Of a DNA stretch of 64,000 nucleotides, positions 30,953-42,554 are shown one piece after another. Numbering within the stretch: position 1 is the stretch's first letter; each line of letters opens with the position of its first letter. The stretch covers positions 186,001 through 250,000 of the forward strand of contig AZYM01000173.1 in assembly GCA_000611715.1 (NCBI GenBank), written 5' to 3'. The notes beneath the pieces were generated by a model that saw only the letters and a list, made by a program, of their open reading frames with translations, ran no database searches and was not told the origin of the DNA. The translations under genes were made by a program, and so were the position numbers. The DNA is from Scolecobasidium constrictum UM 578 (Eukaryota > Ascomycota > Dothideomycetes > Venturiales > Sympoventuriaceae).

Positions 30953-33900
30953 TCATCCAACCCGCGTCATCTTGCGAATCCGCCAGTATCGATCTCGGGC
31001 TTGCCGTGGCAACTGAATGGCCACATCCTGCAGCCTGTTCCGATCGCTGAAAGGCTTGTCCCCAAACTGTATGCACTCAGCGATGTAAGCTGCGACAGTT
31101 GCCGTCTTGAGTGGCGTTTCACGCAGCACAGCCGCGATCGTTGGTAGCTGCATCTCTTTGTGCTCCCACAGATAATACGCACGGAGAGCAGCGATGTTCA
31201 ATGGGTACCGTGTCCAGACTTTGTTTAACTCTGCCCATTCAGTCGCTTCCAATAGCAGCTCTTTATTCGCACTGTTCACGAGGCGCAGGTCGGTCTTCAT
31301 CTCTTCAAAGTCCTCATCAGACTCACTTTCCTGTTCCGAGTCCAGCGAGGCATCTGTTGGGAATGGTGATTGAGGGGTAGGTCTTTGCTGACGCCCTGAC
31401 GATGCTCGAAGCCGTGGTTGGAGGCCGAGTCGTCCGGGTGAGAAAGTCTTGGTCTCAGCGATGTCGATCTCAGAGGCAAGGGAAGGATAAGATACGGCCG
31501 GGTCGTTAAGCTGCACTCCGCTGTCGTGAGCATGCTCCAAGGCTTGCATTTGATCTTCCGTAAGACTATCGAAAACGTTTGAGCCGTAGGAATCTTCGCT
31601 TCCTGAATCATCGCCGTCCCTTTTCATCACAAGCTCCTTGATTTGCGAACGCAGCGCTTCAGTCTCGCTGTCTGCCGAATCGTCGCTCGATTCGCTCTCG
31701 GGCAGTGGAGCTAGCTTGATGGGAATGTTAAGCTCTGCCCACGCAGGGAAAGGCGGGCGAGGGTCCAGTGCATGCCACTTCTCGTTGAGGGCTTCGAAAA
31801 CTCGGTAGCTGGCATAAGCATCGTCTGCTGCATATTTGCACTGTTCCATGTTGAGAGCTTGGCTCCAGTCACTAACTCGCTCGTCTCCCTTGTAGAGGGG
31901 AAGCCCGAGGAGTACCTTGGTTTGTGCTGCCAGGCTGACCAGTCTCTTATTGACGAGGTGTCGTTTTGTCGTGCCATATTCCACTAGCTTGTACAGATGG
32001 CTGAGTTCGAACAGGGCCACAGGCTCGACTCCAAGATGCTTTTGCATTCGTGTAAAGTCACCACGGATGGACACACCGCACTTGAGGATGTCGGGCGACT
32101 CGAGGATCTGCTTCAGCGTCGGCGCAAGCAATTCATCGGCTGTATCGCCTTTGTGCAAGGCAATGTGGAAAAGGCCGATGCGGTCCTCAGTGGCCAATTG
32201 CAGCAAGGAGACATTACTTTTGATTCCATCATTCTCTTTCGCATTGGCCTTCCATTCGATGTCGCAACCTAGGGCCGAGCTTTCCAGAAACAATTTCGCC
32301 ACCTTCTCGGATGCATCTTTGGTCCTGCAGTAATGAAGAGTGACGGATTCACCTTCCGCCGTTTTGTATTTGTCGTACGACCAATAAGATGCCATTGATC
32401 CGTTTGCTGCTTGCAAAGCCTCCGACATCTTAGCTTCAGGTATTTGGTAGGTGAGCGGAACATAGTCTACAGCCGTGCCGTCGTCATCATCGGACTTCGG
32501 CTCGTCCTCCGACCTCAATTCCTCATCGAATATCGACTCGTCTCCGATACTCTGCGCTTGAGGCTTTGCAGTGTCTCCCCTGTCGTCTGGCTTGTCCAGA
32601 ACATCAGATGATGCCACGGACGCAGCGTTGCGCCTCGTCGGTTCGAAAGCGATGCCGTGCGCTGCACTCCATGTTCGATTGTTCGTATCTTGCTTTTCTG
32701 TGTGTTGATCTGAAGCTCCTGGTCTATCCTGACACTCTGTAGAAGGCTTCGAATGTTGTACAACTGGCTGTCTTGCCACTGGCCGTCTCGCAAGCCTTAC
32801 ATTGGTCGGCATGCTGAGTATCGCAGTCGCGCGTGTACCTTGGGCACGTAAGCGGGCAATTGCACGCGCGCACACAGTTGTCTCCAGGACTAAAGCTTTT
32901 CCGTGATAAGGAATCCTGCAAACGTGCAAAGCCGTGCGGAGGGTGGCGAGCTTGTCATAAGCTACAGTCGATGGTCTGACACATGAGCGAAATGACTTGT
33001 TAAGCCAGAATCCGTGGGAAGGAATTATATCAGAGGGACTTGTGATAATGGTTCCGTGAAGTGGGCTTTCCAGACGATCAGTCAATACCCTATGGATCGT
33101 TCTGTGCCTTGCATATGTCATGGGTTGAAAGGCAGCACCTGCGCTGAGCGAATCATGGCGAGGCTGGGGAGTGGCTGGACTCCTTAGCGCGGCTGAAGCC
33201 TGAAACGATCGCAATTGAGGGAGCTTCTGGGCCAGCGACTTCGCGACTAATGATACGCAGATTAATTTTGCTATTGATCCCCGGCCTGTACGATCCAGTG
33301 TTGCGGTTGTTGCAGAAAGTCCGGCCCTGGTATGCTGGCCTCTTCGAGGAAACATCACTCCGGACCTCATGAGACCTTTCACGTAGGGGTATGCAGTCTC
33401 AAGCAAGCGATAGCAAGATCTTCGCGAAGGATCTCTCGCCATCTCAAAGGTGTCTTCGCATGTCTTATGTGATTCGCGATTTGCCATCATATGCATACGC
33501 TCGAGCCGTGTGTTGACTGTGCCAAAGCCAACTTCCATCTTGAGTCCACGATCGTGTAGTGAAGCACGGCGATGAGATCTTCCTATGGAGTGCACTTCAT
33601 TGTGAAGCTCTGATTCTCTTGTAGCGGCTCGTTGCCATCTATGCCCACAAACAATGGCTTGCCGTAACAGCGAAGGGGAATGCATAGCACGCATGGCGCG
33701 AACCATCAGCGGCCAACGCTTTCCATGAACTCTGACCCTGTCTGGCGCCATATTATGAGCTGCAAATGGAGCCTGTTCGAATAGCCCTGTAGACAAAGTC
33801 GTGGCGACATCTCTGACTTGTGCGTTCCCATTTTGAGCAGTAGAGGCAGCATGCGAAGCTGTGCGATATAGGCGTCGTCGGTGGAGTCGAGAAATCCTCA

Positions 33901-33964
33901 AGCTGAAGCACAGTGAGTAAGACAACACGGAAGTCCTTTGATACGCCATACAATTCATGCTCAT
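30953..33964 (-). CDS. Large WRN/RNase D-like 3'-5' exonuclease
   Basis: One exon, 1003 aa. The first ~40 residues (RTSVLSYSLCFSLRISRLHR) are basic and hydrophobic with few acids, suggesting a mitochondrial presequence. Residues ~40-530 are Arg-rich and poorly conserved, ending in an acidic stretch (EELRSEDEPKSDDDDGTAVD). The DnaQ-fold 3'-5' exonuclease lies at about 545-725: CDIEW with D568 and E570, NVSLLQLATEDRIGLFHI, LKCGVSIRGDFTRMQKHLGV and KYAADDAYASYRVFEALN, matching the DEDDy arrangement of WRN exonuclease. A C-terminal helical module (about 890-1003, LPTIAAVLRETPLKTATVAA) resembles the helix-turn-helix tail of RecQ/WRN-type proteins. No helicase domain is present. Substrate (DNA or RNA) and location are not established. 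Confidence 0.87.
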   Translation of the reverse strand: MSMNCMAYQRTSVLSYSLCFSLRISRLHRRRLYRTASHAASTAQNGNAQVRDVATTLSTGLFEQAPFAAHNMAPDRVRVHGKRWPLMVRAMRAMHSPSLLRQAIVCGHRWQRAATRESELHNEVHSIGRSHRRASLHDRGLKMEVGFGTVNTRLERMHMMANRESHKTCEDTFEMARDPSRRSCYRLLETAYPYVKGLMRSGVMFPRRGQHTRAGLSATTATLDRTGRGSIAKLICVSLVAKSLAQKLPQLRSFQASAALRSPATPQPRHDSLSAGAAFQPMTYARHRTIHRVLTDRLESPLHGTIITSPSDIIPSHGFWLNKSFRSCVRPSTVAYDKLATLRTALHVCRIPYHGKALVLETTVCARAIARLRAQGTRATAILSMPTNVRLARRPVARQPVVQHSKPSTECQDRPGASDQHTEKQDTNNRTWSAAHGIAFEPTRRNAASVASSDVLDKPDDRGDTAKPQAQSIGDESIFDEELRSEDEPKSDDDDGTAVDYVPLTYQIPEAKMSEALQAANGSMASYWSYDKYKTAEGESVTLHYCRTKDASEKVAKLFLESSALGCDIEWKANAKENDGIKSNVSLLQLATEDRIGLFHIALHKGDTADELLAPTLKQILESPDILKCGVSIRGDFTRMQKHLGVEPVALFELSHLYKLVEYGTTKRHLVNKRLVSLAAQTKVLLGLPLYKGDERVSDWSQALNMEQCKYAADDAYASYRVFEALNEKWHALDPRPPFPAWAELNIPIKLAPLPESESSDDSADSETEALRSQIKELVMKRDGDDSGSEDSYGSNVFDSLTEDQMQALEHAHDSGVQLNDPAVSYPSLASEIDIAETKTFSPGRLGLQPRLRASSGRQQRPTPQSPFPTDASLDSEQESESDEDFEEMKTDLRLVNSANKELLLEATEWAELNKVWTRYPLNIAALRAYYLWEHKEMQLPTIAAVLRETPLKTATVAAYIAECIQFGDKPFSDRNRLQDVAIQLPRQARDRYWRIRKMTRVG

Positions 33965-34292
33965 GCCCCAGCCTCAGAAAGCGCGCACATCGCTGCGGCA
34001 GAGGACGCAGCCCACCGACTCCATGGCGGAGAACTACATGTCCGCATCGTCCGGGTCCCATGACACGCCATTGCGTCTATAGCACCATCGATTGTGCTAG
34101 AGATTGGCACTTGGTAGATCGAAGATGTCGCGACCTTGGACCGAGAGTTTCTTTGCAGCTCACCAGTTCGCGATCCCATGGGCGTAATGCCCCACAAAAA
34201 AACGCCACAGCACGTGATTTTCCAACTCAATGCAAGCTCAAGGCCTTCCACTATCCTACATCACAATCAGTCTAAACCTCTCAAACATCAAA
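33965..34292. other. Divergent promoter between the exonuclease and LSM5
   Basis: 328 bp shared by two divergent genes. No clear TATA box or other element is recognised. Confidence 0.45.
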
Positions 34293-34747
34293 ATGGCTGC
34301 GCAGCAGCTGTTACCTCTCGGTGAGATGAGTTTTCAAACACGGGACCGCTGAGCGCTCACAAGAAGCAGAACTCATCGACAAATGCGTTGGATCGAAAAT
34401 ATGGGTCATCATGAAGAACGACAAAGAATTCAGCGGCACCCTCCTCGGCTTCGATGACTACGTCAGTAAGTTATTTTCGTTCCATTTGAGCCTCAACGGA
34501 GTGCTGATGCCGGTCTAGACATGGTGCTGGAGGACGTGACGGAGTTGTGAGCCTGCCACTCAAGGTCCTCAAGCGACTGTACTGAGACCGTGTTCTAGCA
34601 ACTACGACGGCAATCACGCCAAACTACCTAAGATCCTGCTGAACGGCAACAACATCTGCATGGCAAGTACTAAGGGTCTTTACGCTTGTGCTACGCTGAT
34701 TGCTTCAATAGCTTGTTCCCGGTGGGGAAGGACCCGCAATGTCATGA
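34293..34747 (+). CDS. LSM5: U6 snRNA-associated Sm-like protein LSm5
   Basis: Five exons, 34293-34320, 34370-34465, 34519-34546, 34599-34662 and 34712-34747, give 83 aa. The protein reads MAAQQLLPLELIDKCVGSK, then IWVIMKNDKEFSGTLLGFDD, YVNMVLEDVTEL (Sm1 motif with the RNA-binding Asp and Asn) and ILLNGNNICMLVPGGEGP (Sm2). It matches LSm5 along its full length. The fourth intron begins GCAAGT instead of GT; only this GC-AG splice yields the conserved MLVPGGEGP ending. Family knowledge: LSm5 is part of the LSm2-8 ring on U6 snRNA in the nucleus and of LSm1-7 in cytoplasmic mRNA decay. Four introns in a 252-nt coding sequence is dense. Confidence 0.95.
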
Positions 34748-35092
34748 TGATGGCCGATGTCATGCGAAGTACGGGATATACCACGGGTTAATGAGCCTGT
34801 CCATTGATGCGACTTTCGAGCCCGAGCGGAGAATGACCACCGCGGAATGGTAGATGTCGCGAGTTCTCAGTGGAAGTGACACGAGCTCCTACAACGGTGC
34901 ACTTCGCGCTCTTAGTTGCGCATCACTGCTCACGTCCAGCCTGAAATCAGATAGCCATGAGGAATATGCAATTATCGCTACCTTTGAAAGAACTGAAGTG
35001 CATGATATATCGCACATTATACAGAGTTCCAAACCCGTCCTATTTCGCTCTTGACATGGCCCTCAGATAACCATAAAGGCCTGAAGCCAATT
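34748..35092. other. Intergenic, convergent 3' ends
   Basis: 345 bp between convergent LSM5 and the zinc-cluster regulator; nothing conserved seen. Confidence 0.4.
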
Positions 35093-37821
35093 TCATCGAT
35101 CGAAGAAAGTCTGACCGCCCATTTGCCCTAACAGATCCAGATCGCCACTGACCAAAAACTCATTCATATCAATGCCGAAGCTGCTCGGATCATTTGTCGG
35201 AACCATGTAACCCCAGTCCTGCGGGCTGACACCGGCTGCCGGTCCTCCATTTGGCGTGGTCACCGGATTGAGGATCGTGTTCGCGTAGTTGGGCATGCTT
35301 GTCAGAGGCATGTGTCCCCCCTTTAAAGCATTCGAGGGTAGAACTGGTGAAGCTTCGAGCTGCTCGAGGATATTGTAAAGCTTGGAGATGTACTTTGCGC
35401 ATTTCTCCACCATGCGATTGTCGTTGTCAAGGAGCGTGAGGGTATCGATAGCTTGTCGCAGAAAGTTCTTAGAGAGGTCGGTCGGTGGGTAGGGAAGTGG
35501 ACGAATGGTCCCTCGTGCCGAGACGTGTTTGATGAGGAGCGCGGAAAATATGACTAGAGCGCCATTGAAAGCTTTGGTATTTGTCAGTATTGACTCACTC
35601 AAGGATAATACTAATGTCAAGACTCACTGTAGTAAAGCGTGTACCACCATGCACCAAGCAGGGTCCGTCTCATATCACCAGCCTTGACAAGGTAGCCAAT
35701 GATCTCGAGGATCGTGGTTGCGCTCTGCACACAAGTCTGAACACTGTCCATGCCAACTTGAGTCATGATACCAAGCTCCTGGGTATCACTCTCAGAGCCA
35801 CCAATAACGTCCAAGAACTTGACGAGTATCGGACGATAGGCCAGGATTCGAATATTGTTGAACCTCAGAGTGAGGATGACTCGATACCTGAGAGGTAGTG
35901 TGGTCTCAGTCTGTACTCGCTTAAGTTCTGCACATGTCACCAGTGCCATGTCAGGTGTCAACGTCCTTTGCCACTCCAGTAGCTCTTGTTCTATATGCAT
36001 TAATCTCGAAGTGATGTCGAACACACTTGAGACATCTCCACATCCCAGGTTGCCTCCATACAAGGAGTCGATGATGTTCCAGATGCAATTGAACAGTCGT
36101 CTGTAGCTTGTTAGTGGAAAGCACCATGCCCGTGCTCACATCTACTTACATTGTTGCTCTGTAGAAGTTCAGGCTCTGAGGAGACGATGAGATGGAAGTC
36201 ATGTTACCAAGCGGTAGGCTTGGATCCATCTCATACGGTTCCGGGTGAGGTACCCGGATGTAGCTTGCCGGGATAACGAATGGCCGTCCAAAAGTCATGC
36301 TCAGCGTTCGATCAAGCACTATGCACATGTACCATGTTCGTTTCCGTATCTCTCTTTCCAGGGGCGGGTACTGTTTCAGTGCATCTGTTGAGTGCAGACC
36401 AAGTTGGTATGCTGACTTGACAGTCAGGCCATGCGCATTCCATGTCTCTGCTCCTTGCGATGTACCCTGGAGGTACTGACTCAACAGCAAGAGGAATTGG
36501 ACAATTTCCAGACTCGGTGAGTATTTGACCTGCTTTTCACAGAGACGCCATCCACGAACAAAGAAGGTATCGCTTTGCTCCTCGCGTTCTTGAGCGGACA
36601 ACTTGCTGTTGACGGCTGTGCGAGTAGCCATAGCTAGGATCATGTTGAGTAACCCGAGCCATGACCTCCGCACTTTTCGAAAGTGTGTCGCTTTGAAGGA
36701 ATTGTAGGTCTGTATAAAGCTCTCTTCGTGGATGTATGGAAACAGAACTCCGGTCCGCCCAAAGTACTGGTGTATCAAGCGCATGCACTCATCGTCCGGT
36801 GGAAGTGCCATCGAGATCGGGTTTTCCGTTCGCCAGTCATCGGTGTCGACTCGTTGATGCAGGGGCGATGGCGGTCTTGACACATGTAGCATGTGTGGAT
36901 GTTGCTGATGGTCATCATGACGATACCCTCTGGGCGGCAGCGGCTGATTTCTCAACGTCGCCTTTACTGCCCTGACGATCTGCCTTGTGAATGCGATATT
37001 CGAGCTTGGACCAAAGAAGCCAGTGTTTTCCTCCTCAGAGAAGCTGACAGCACCCATGCCATCGGTGGCATCGTGCAGAATGGCGCTCTCATGAGCAGCA
37101 TCGTGAGGCGTACTTGTCCCTCCAGACGCTGGATTCCTGGAGTTGCTGATCATTGGAGCATGCTGGCGGACCGACACTATCTGCGTATCGTGACGATCTA
37201 CTCTCGAAGTGAGTGTGAAGAGTGCCTCTTCTACAGCCCCGAGACGAGCTGCTAAGGTATCGGTGAAAGATCTGGGAAAGGGCTTGTTCGTCTCGATAGT
37301 GCTGTATTCGCACTCGAACCCCAGATCTTGACATGTCGAGCATTTAGGACGAATGCCATCACACTAGAAGGATTCAGTCGAGTCAGCATGATTTAGACGA
37401 AATGCAGCATGTGCGTCTGTGAAATGCAGGAGCACAGTCCGTCTGAAAGCAGAAAGGACCGAAGGACAGTGGATTGTGATTGATGCTGCAGAAAGCATTC
37501 CCTAAAAGTCAAGAATACCCGGGGGAATGGTTATGAAGCACACAAGCATAAAGGCAGTCCAGACGTCGCACGCTGAGAAATCGCAAGGGCAATCATGGAA
37601 CCACTCACCCGTGACTTGCGGTACCTGCAGCTCTTGCAAGCTACGGCCACCCGTCTCCTCTTCGCTTTTGGCTGACCACCCTCGGCACCGTCCGCGTCTC
37701 CCTTCTCCGCTCCACCATTGCGTCCATTGGGCCCGCCATCTCCAACCGTCGTGTGCGGAGACGCCGTGCTCAGGTCGTGCGCCTCGCTCTTTGCGGTCGG
37801 TGAAGCCTGTCCATCGTCCAT
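35093..37821 (-). CDS. Zn(II)2Cys6 transcription factor with fungal-specific TF domain
   Basis: Minus-strand exons 37821-37609, 37363-36150, 36100-35628 and 35571-35093 give 792 aa; introns are 245, 49 and 56 nt. The zinc cluster is split by the first, long intron: CKSCRYRKSR in exon 1 and CDGIRPKCSTCQDLGFEC in exon 2. The intron falls just before the third cysteine. A short coiled-coil follows (TLAARLGAVEEALFTLTSRV). The fungal_trans domain spans about 200-520 (LIHQYFGRTGVLFPYIHEES, HGLTVKSAYQLGLHS, RKRTWYMCIVLDRTLSMTFG, RPFVIPASYI). Family knowledge: nuclear, DNA-binding as monomer or dimer at CGG half-sites. No target pathway is indicated by neighbours. The ATG at 37821 was chosen because the frame upstream offers only TTG. 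Confidence 0.9.
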
Positions 37822-38333
37822 AAGGCTGAGCAAAGCAACGAAAGAGAGAGCGCTAATGCTTGTTCGGTGTCGAATGGGTCCACGTCGACGCGGATTTAGG
37901 GGAGAAGTCGATTAATGAGCGATTGACGGGGAGCTGTCGGACATCGGCAGAAACTCGCCATGAGCCGAACGTCGCCAAGCCGCTATCCGGCTCGAGTCTA
38001 GTACCTTCTTGTTTGGGCGCATATCACCATGATTTCGTCCGTGAAACACTGCTTCATGGTGATTCTCGGTCCTTTGCGAGGTCGTCGGTAGGCGATGAGA
38101 GGAGGATCGTTGCAGGCATCGACGTCCTTCGATCCGTGGTCTGAGCATGACGTACATGCGTTACTGAACTGCTGAAGTGGAGAGAGACGGCAAGGCGGGT
38201 CTTCAACATTTAGTTATCTTGATTTCATTACTTGCCGATTGCTCATTGCTAAAAATATACAGATATATCGACATATCAAACATTACAGTCTTCTGCCTCA
38301 TAGGTGCAACGAAATCCAAATAGATCTTCCTCC
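37822..38333. other. Intergenic
   Basis: 512 bp between the EIS1 stop and the zinc-cluster start, both minus strand. Nothing recognised. Confidence 0.4.
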
Positions 38334-41321
38334 CTAGATGTTCTCCACAAATTTGCTGTCCCTCACTGGACTCTCCGCGTGTTTCTTGCTCAAAATATTG
38401 GACGGTGGGGCAAGTTCGCCATCAAATCTATCCCTTGCCTCCTCGAAGTCGCCTTCGCCATCACTCTCACTGTCCTTGATCTCCATGACCTGACTAGCAA
38501 CGCGGTCGAGTCTAGTTGCACTCCTGCCTCTTTCCTCTTGTTCGTCATCGCTACTGCTGAGCGATGAGATAGACGGTGAGGAAGCACGAGCAGCAGGGTT
38601 GGAGCCCAAAGCGCCCCCAGCGGCCGTAGCGGAAGACGCAGTGGCTCCAGAAGCGGTGCGTGATTCATCCTGACGCTGCTTGTGCAGCTTTGCGCCGCCT
38701 GAGAACGAAGTTGTCTCTGCAGCGTCGGACGAATCCTTCTTCTCGTCTTTCTTGCTGCGCTTGAGCTTACCCATCAGACGGGAGAAACGCTTCTTGGATG
38801 GACTTGCTGGCGAGGGCGTGTCCTCTGCCTCCTCAGATGTGAACTTACGTGAGCTCGATGTCTCCGTAATGGGATCACCTCGCTCGCCGGCTGGAGTGGT
38901 TGCCTTCTCGTCTTCTGCCTCTGGCATACGATCGGGCGCTCCAATGGCGGAAGGTCCATCACCAGCCATCGTCGCACCTGTGGGCGTGAGCTCAACACTA
39001 GACTTGCTAGAGGTCTCACGATCTGTCTCGGTCGTTGATCGTGGTTCTGCAGGCTTGGCCATCGCGGCAGCATATCCGTCCTGTGGTGGAGGTCTCGAAT
39101 CCTGCTTCGTATCGTGTTGATTCTCAGGCTTGGAGTCAATCTTCGAGATCTTGCCCGGCTCGCGCTCAGACCGATTGCCTGGGATGAGCTTCTTCCATGG
39201 ACTCTTCTTCTCTTTGGGCGATTTAGGCTCAGCTTGCTCGTTCTCCTTCTCCCTCTGTGTTTTGAGATTCATTGCGGCGGCTTCGCCTTGGACTCTTGTC
39301 GTGTCTATTTCGCGCGCCTTCTCCTCTTTGGCTGCATCTCTTGCTCGTTGCTTCTCTTCCTTTGCAGCCGATTTGTCGTGCTCGGCTGCAATCTTCGCCT
39401 CTCGCTTCTTCGCCTTCTCGGCTTCCTTGTCCTCGGCTGTGCATCATCGTTAGTTCTATTCGTCCGACCAGAACCAATCGACTCACCCTTCATCTTCTTC
39501 TCCAGGGCCTTCTTCTCAGCATTCCTCTCCTTCTCTTGTTGCGCTTCCCTTCTCTGCTGCTCCTTCTCAAGCCTGATCTCCTCGTCCCTAGCTCTCTGCT
39601 TCTCGGCAGTCTCATGGATCTCGTCCAGCGTAGGCTTGATGTTACCCATGGCAATCGCATCAATCTCGCTCTGATCCATGAACTTGCCACCACCAATATC
39701 AATCTTGCCGTGATTCTGCATACGAGCTTGGCTAGCAGCGGCAGCTTTAGCACGTGCTCTGCTGTCCCACTCCTCCATCATAGCAGGCGACATCTTGCCA
39801 GTCTCATTGAAGACTCTCTCGTCCATCTTGTGCATCTGCGCTTGCACTTTGCGCTCTGCAGCTGCCAGAAGAGCTTGTTGGTCCTTGGTGCGCTTCTTGT
39901 CTGCTTCAGCCACCTTGGCGTTGAACGTGTTCATTTGCGATCGAACTCTGGCTGCTTGCTCCTCGTCATCCGAATCGATATCGAGGTTGCCGCGCTTGTG
40001 AGGCACGTCTGGCTGTGGAGTGGCAGGTGGGCTCTCGACACTCTCGTTATTGCGACGGAAGCCGGTTGCTCCCTCGCTCGAAGCTCGGCGTCTGTTCCTG
40101 CCCTTGAGCGTCAATCGTGATCGTCGTTTACCAGAGTAGCCATAGTAATCTCTGAAAGCCTCTTGCTCTTGCTGGTTATCAATCTTCGCAAGACGTTCAG
40201 CAGCAAGTCTTTGCGCAGCATCTTGCAAAGTCAAATACTGCAAAGCCTGCTGCCTCAGATCCTTCTCAGATCCAACTGAGCTCCGGTCAGCAGTTTGTGC
40301 AGCCACTCGTCCCGCAGTCAGCTGCACATGGCCTTGATCGTCAACCTTCTCCATCGCGTACATCTTCTTAGCCATAGAGATTGATGCGCCTTTCAGCGCA
40401 TCTTGGTGAGCCCTTTCCTTCTTCTCAATGTCCACGTCTGGATGCTCCGTGTACATCTCTCGCGATAAATTGCGCGCATGAATGATTCGCGACTGCTCGT
40501 TTGCACGTGAACTCACCGAGGTAGCAGCCTTAAGAGAATTCGCTTTCGCATTCGCACTGTCAGGATAGGACGCTGGTTCTGGTGTAGAGTCTGATCGCTT
40601 CCTTCCCTTCACTGATAAAGTGGCAGCCATGAGCGCCTTGTTCTTGCCATCTGGTGTGTTGCCCTGATATATTTGTGGCCCGAGGTTTTTGTTCTTCGTT
40701 GCCAGAGTAGCCGCTTGCAGACCATCTTTGGAGGCACTCGGCTGCCACCAATCTCTTCCCTTGCCCTGTGCAGCCAACAATGCGGCCTTCGAACCTGCTG
40801 CGCTTGCCTCTGGCTGCCATAGAGGTGCCATTTTGTAGTTGTTGGCAAGCGTCGCGGCCTTCAGACTGTTTTGCGAGTTTGAGTCGACCTTGGGGTACTG
40901 AACGTCTTTTGGATTTGCGAATGCAAGCGACGCCGCGCCTAAGCCTGAATTCTTGGTGTCGATGCCCACGGAAGGATAGGAGGGCAGATCTTGTGCGCGA
41001 GCGTACTTCAATGAGGTGGCAGCTCCTGGAACACAACATTAATACACCCGTTCAAACCATTTATCTTGCGCAACGCTGCGACATTCTCGTACCTGCAGAT
41101 GAAAGCTTCCCATCCGGACCTAGCGGGTTCATGCGCTGCTCGTTCGCGCCGCGACCCGAAGCTGCCTTCAATGCTGCACTTGCAGATTGCTCCTGAAGAT
41201 GGCTCTCGTGGCTTTTCGCATGCGCTGAGGGATCAGGGCAGACGTATTGCGAGTCCGACTGCGATCCCAGCTCGAGCCGGTTGCCCAGGTCGGTGGCGGG
41301 CGGCTGCTGAGCTGCGGCCAT
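38334..41321 (-). CDS. EIS1: Eisosome protein 1
   Basis: Minus-strand exons 41321-41093, 41025-39487 and 39436-38334 give 956 aa; introns are 67 and 50 nt (branch CTAAC in the second). The N-terminal ~240 residues carry repeated alanine-rich units of type LKAATLA (SLKAATLANN, GSKAALLAAQ, GLQAATLATK, ALMAATLSVK, SLKAATSVSS, ALKGASISMA), which with KKMYAMEK mark the Eisosome1 family. A Lys/Glu/Gln/Arg-rich coiled-coil spans about 460-660. The C-terminus is disordered, Ser/Asp/Glu-rich. Family knowledge: Eis1 associates with Pil1-scaffolded eisosomes under the plasma membrane. The start at 41321 (MAAAQQPPATD) was preferred over an in-frame ATG at 41399, which lies before a TATATA motif. Confidence 0.88.
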
Positions 41322-42554
41322 GGCTGATGACGTACCGCTGCTGTGGTCCACAAAATACGAGCTGGGGTGCCGAACAGATTGAGTATATAGTATGCGCAAT
41401 AATCAATGTGCTAGCAAGCAGAAATTCGAGTGACAACAAGCAGATGGCATCAGACAGAGAAGACACACCGCAGTAGATGAAGCTGTTGTCCAGTGATGTC
41501 ATGGCGTGCGAGCTACTAGAGCGAGGCGCCTTGGGTGCGCGCCGCATCATCATTCTTCTGGATCGATCGCCCGACGGGGTCCGCTCTTCATTTCAATTCT
41601 CGGTGCTATTCACATGGCATATGAAGGCCATCCGTGATGCATACGTTCCCAAAGCATGAGGGCCTGCAGTTGCGATGCAAAATCGGAAGCAGCTGCCATG
41701 CTTCCCCAGATCTTCTCGAACGATGCCAGGGTGCCGACAGGGATCTGCCATTGCGGAAGTCTCGAACGTCCAGCAGGTTTTGAAGATCCCGATCCTCTAC
41801 CTACCTCCCATTACCAAAGCAAATCAACATCAAAGCCCACATTAGGCCATGAAACCACCTTGTTCATGTTTTGACTCTCCAGGACAGATCTGTGCATATC
41901 CGGATCCGCCGCCCGCGCTATCTGAATATGATATGTCATGAATTACACTGGCGATAGCAACATTGGATCGAATGACGGTATTGAATGCTATCTGTGTGAC
42001 TTCAGGAGCAGAGGGCATCAACATTATGATATTGTCAAGTCTATCAAAGTCTGGGGTCAGACGGCCAGAGTCATTACGCAGTGTAAAGCTCCTGGATCTT
42101 CAACTCAAAGCCACCAACAAACTCGCGGTCCGTCATTGTCTGTATGCGCTGATTAAAGAACGCGAAGCTGCCCGATATGTACAGGATTTGACGGTCAGTC
42201 TCACTATGTTGCAATTTCTCGGTTCGCCTCAATGTGTGCTAAACTCCAGGCTTAAGGCAGCGATCGTCCTCACTCACGCGTGACTCTCACATGCAAAATG
42301 ACATCGCAGATTACGACTGAGCGCGATCAACTCGCTTGCTATCGGAAGCAGCAATGGCCCTGTGCTACGACTCAGTGAAGGCTCAGTAGTGGTGACCCGG
42401 CACGCTACCTGGGTACGGGCAAGTGCCACAAGAAGTGAAGGATATTTCATAACCCTTTTCCACCAGACTTCCTACATCCCTTCTTCACCCACTTTCATCT
42501 CCATCTTTCTCAAGATCGCTCGGTCATCAGACTTTCATACATAGTTCATTGACG
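41322..42554. other. Divergent intergenic region
   Basis: About 1.2 kb between divergent EIS1 and the DUF7918-like gene. Short open frames only. The right end has C/T-rich tracts (42470-42540) that look like a core promoter and leader. Confidence 0.4.
41384..41389 (-). promoter_or_regulatory. TATA-like box of EIS1
   Basis: TATATA lies 63 nt upstream of the chosen EIS1 ATG on the minus strand and just inside the alternative frame that starts at 41399. Confidence 0.35.

Noticed and set aside
39114..40120. Long Leu/Ser-rich plus-strand frames opposite EIS1
   Set aside because: They are antisense readings of the Lys/Glu/Ala-rich coiled-coil of EIS1, a common artefact.
41322..41399. EIS1 start at ATG 41399
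   Set aside because: It lies upstream of a TATATA motif, so it is probably not transcribed. ATG 41321 fits better.
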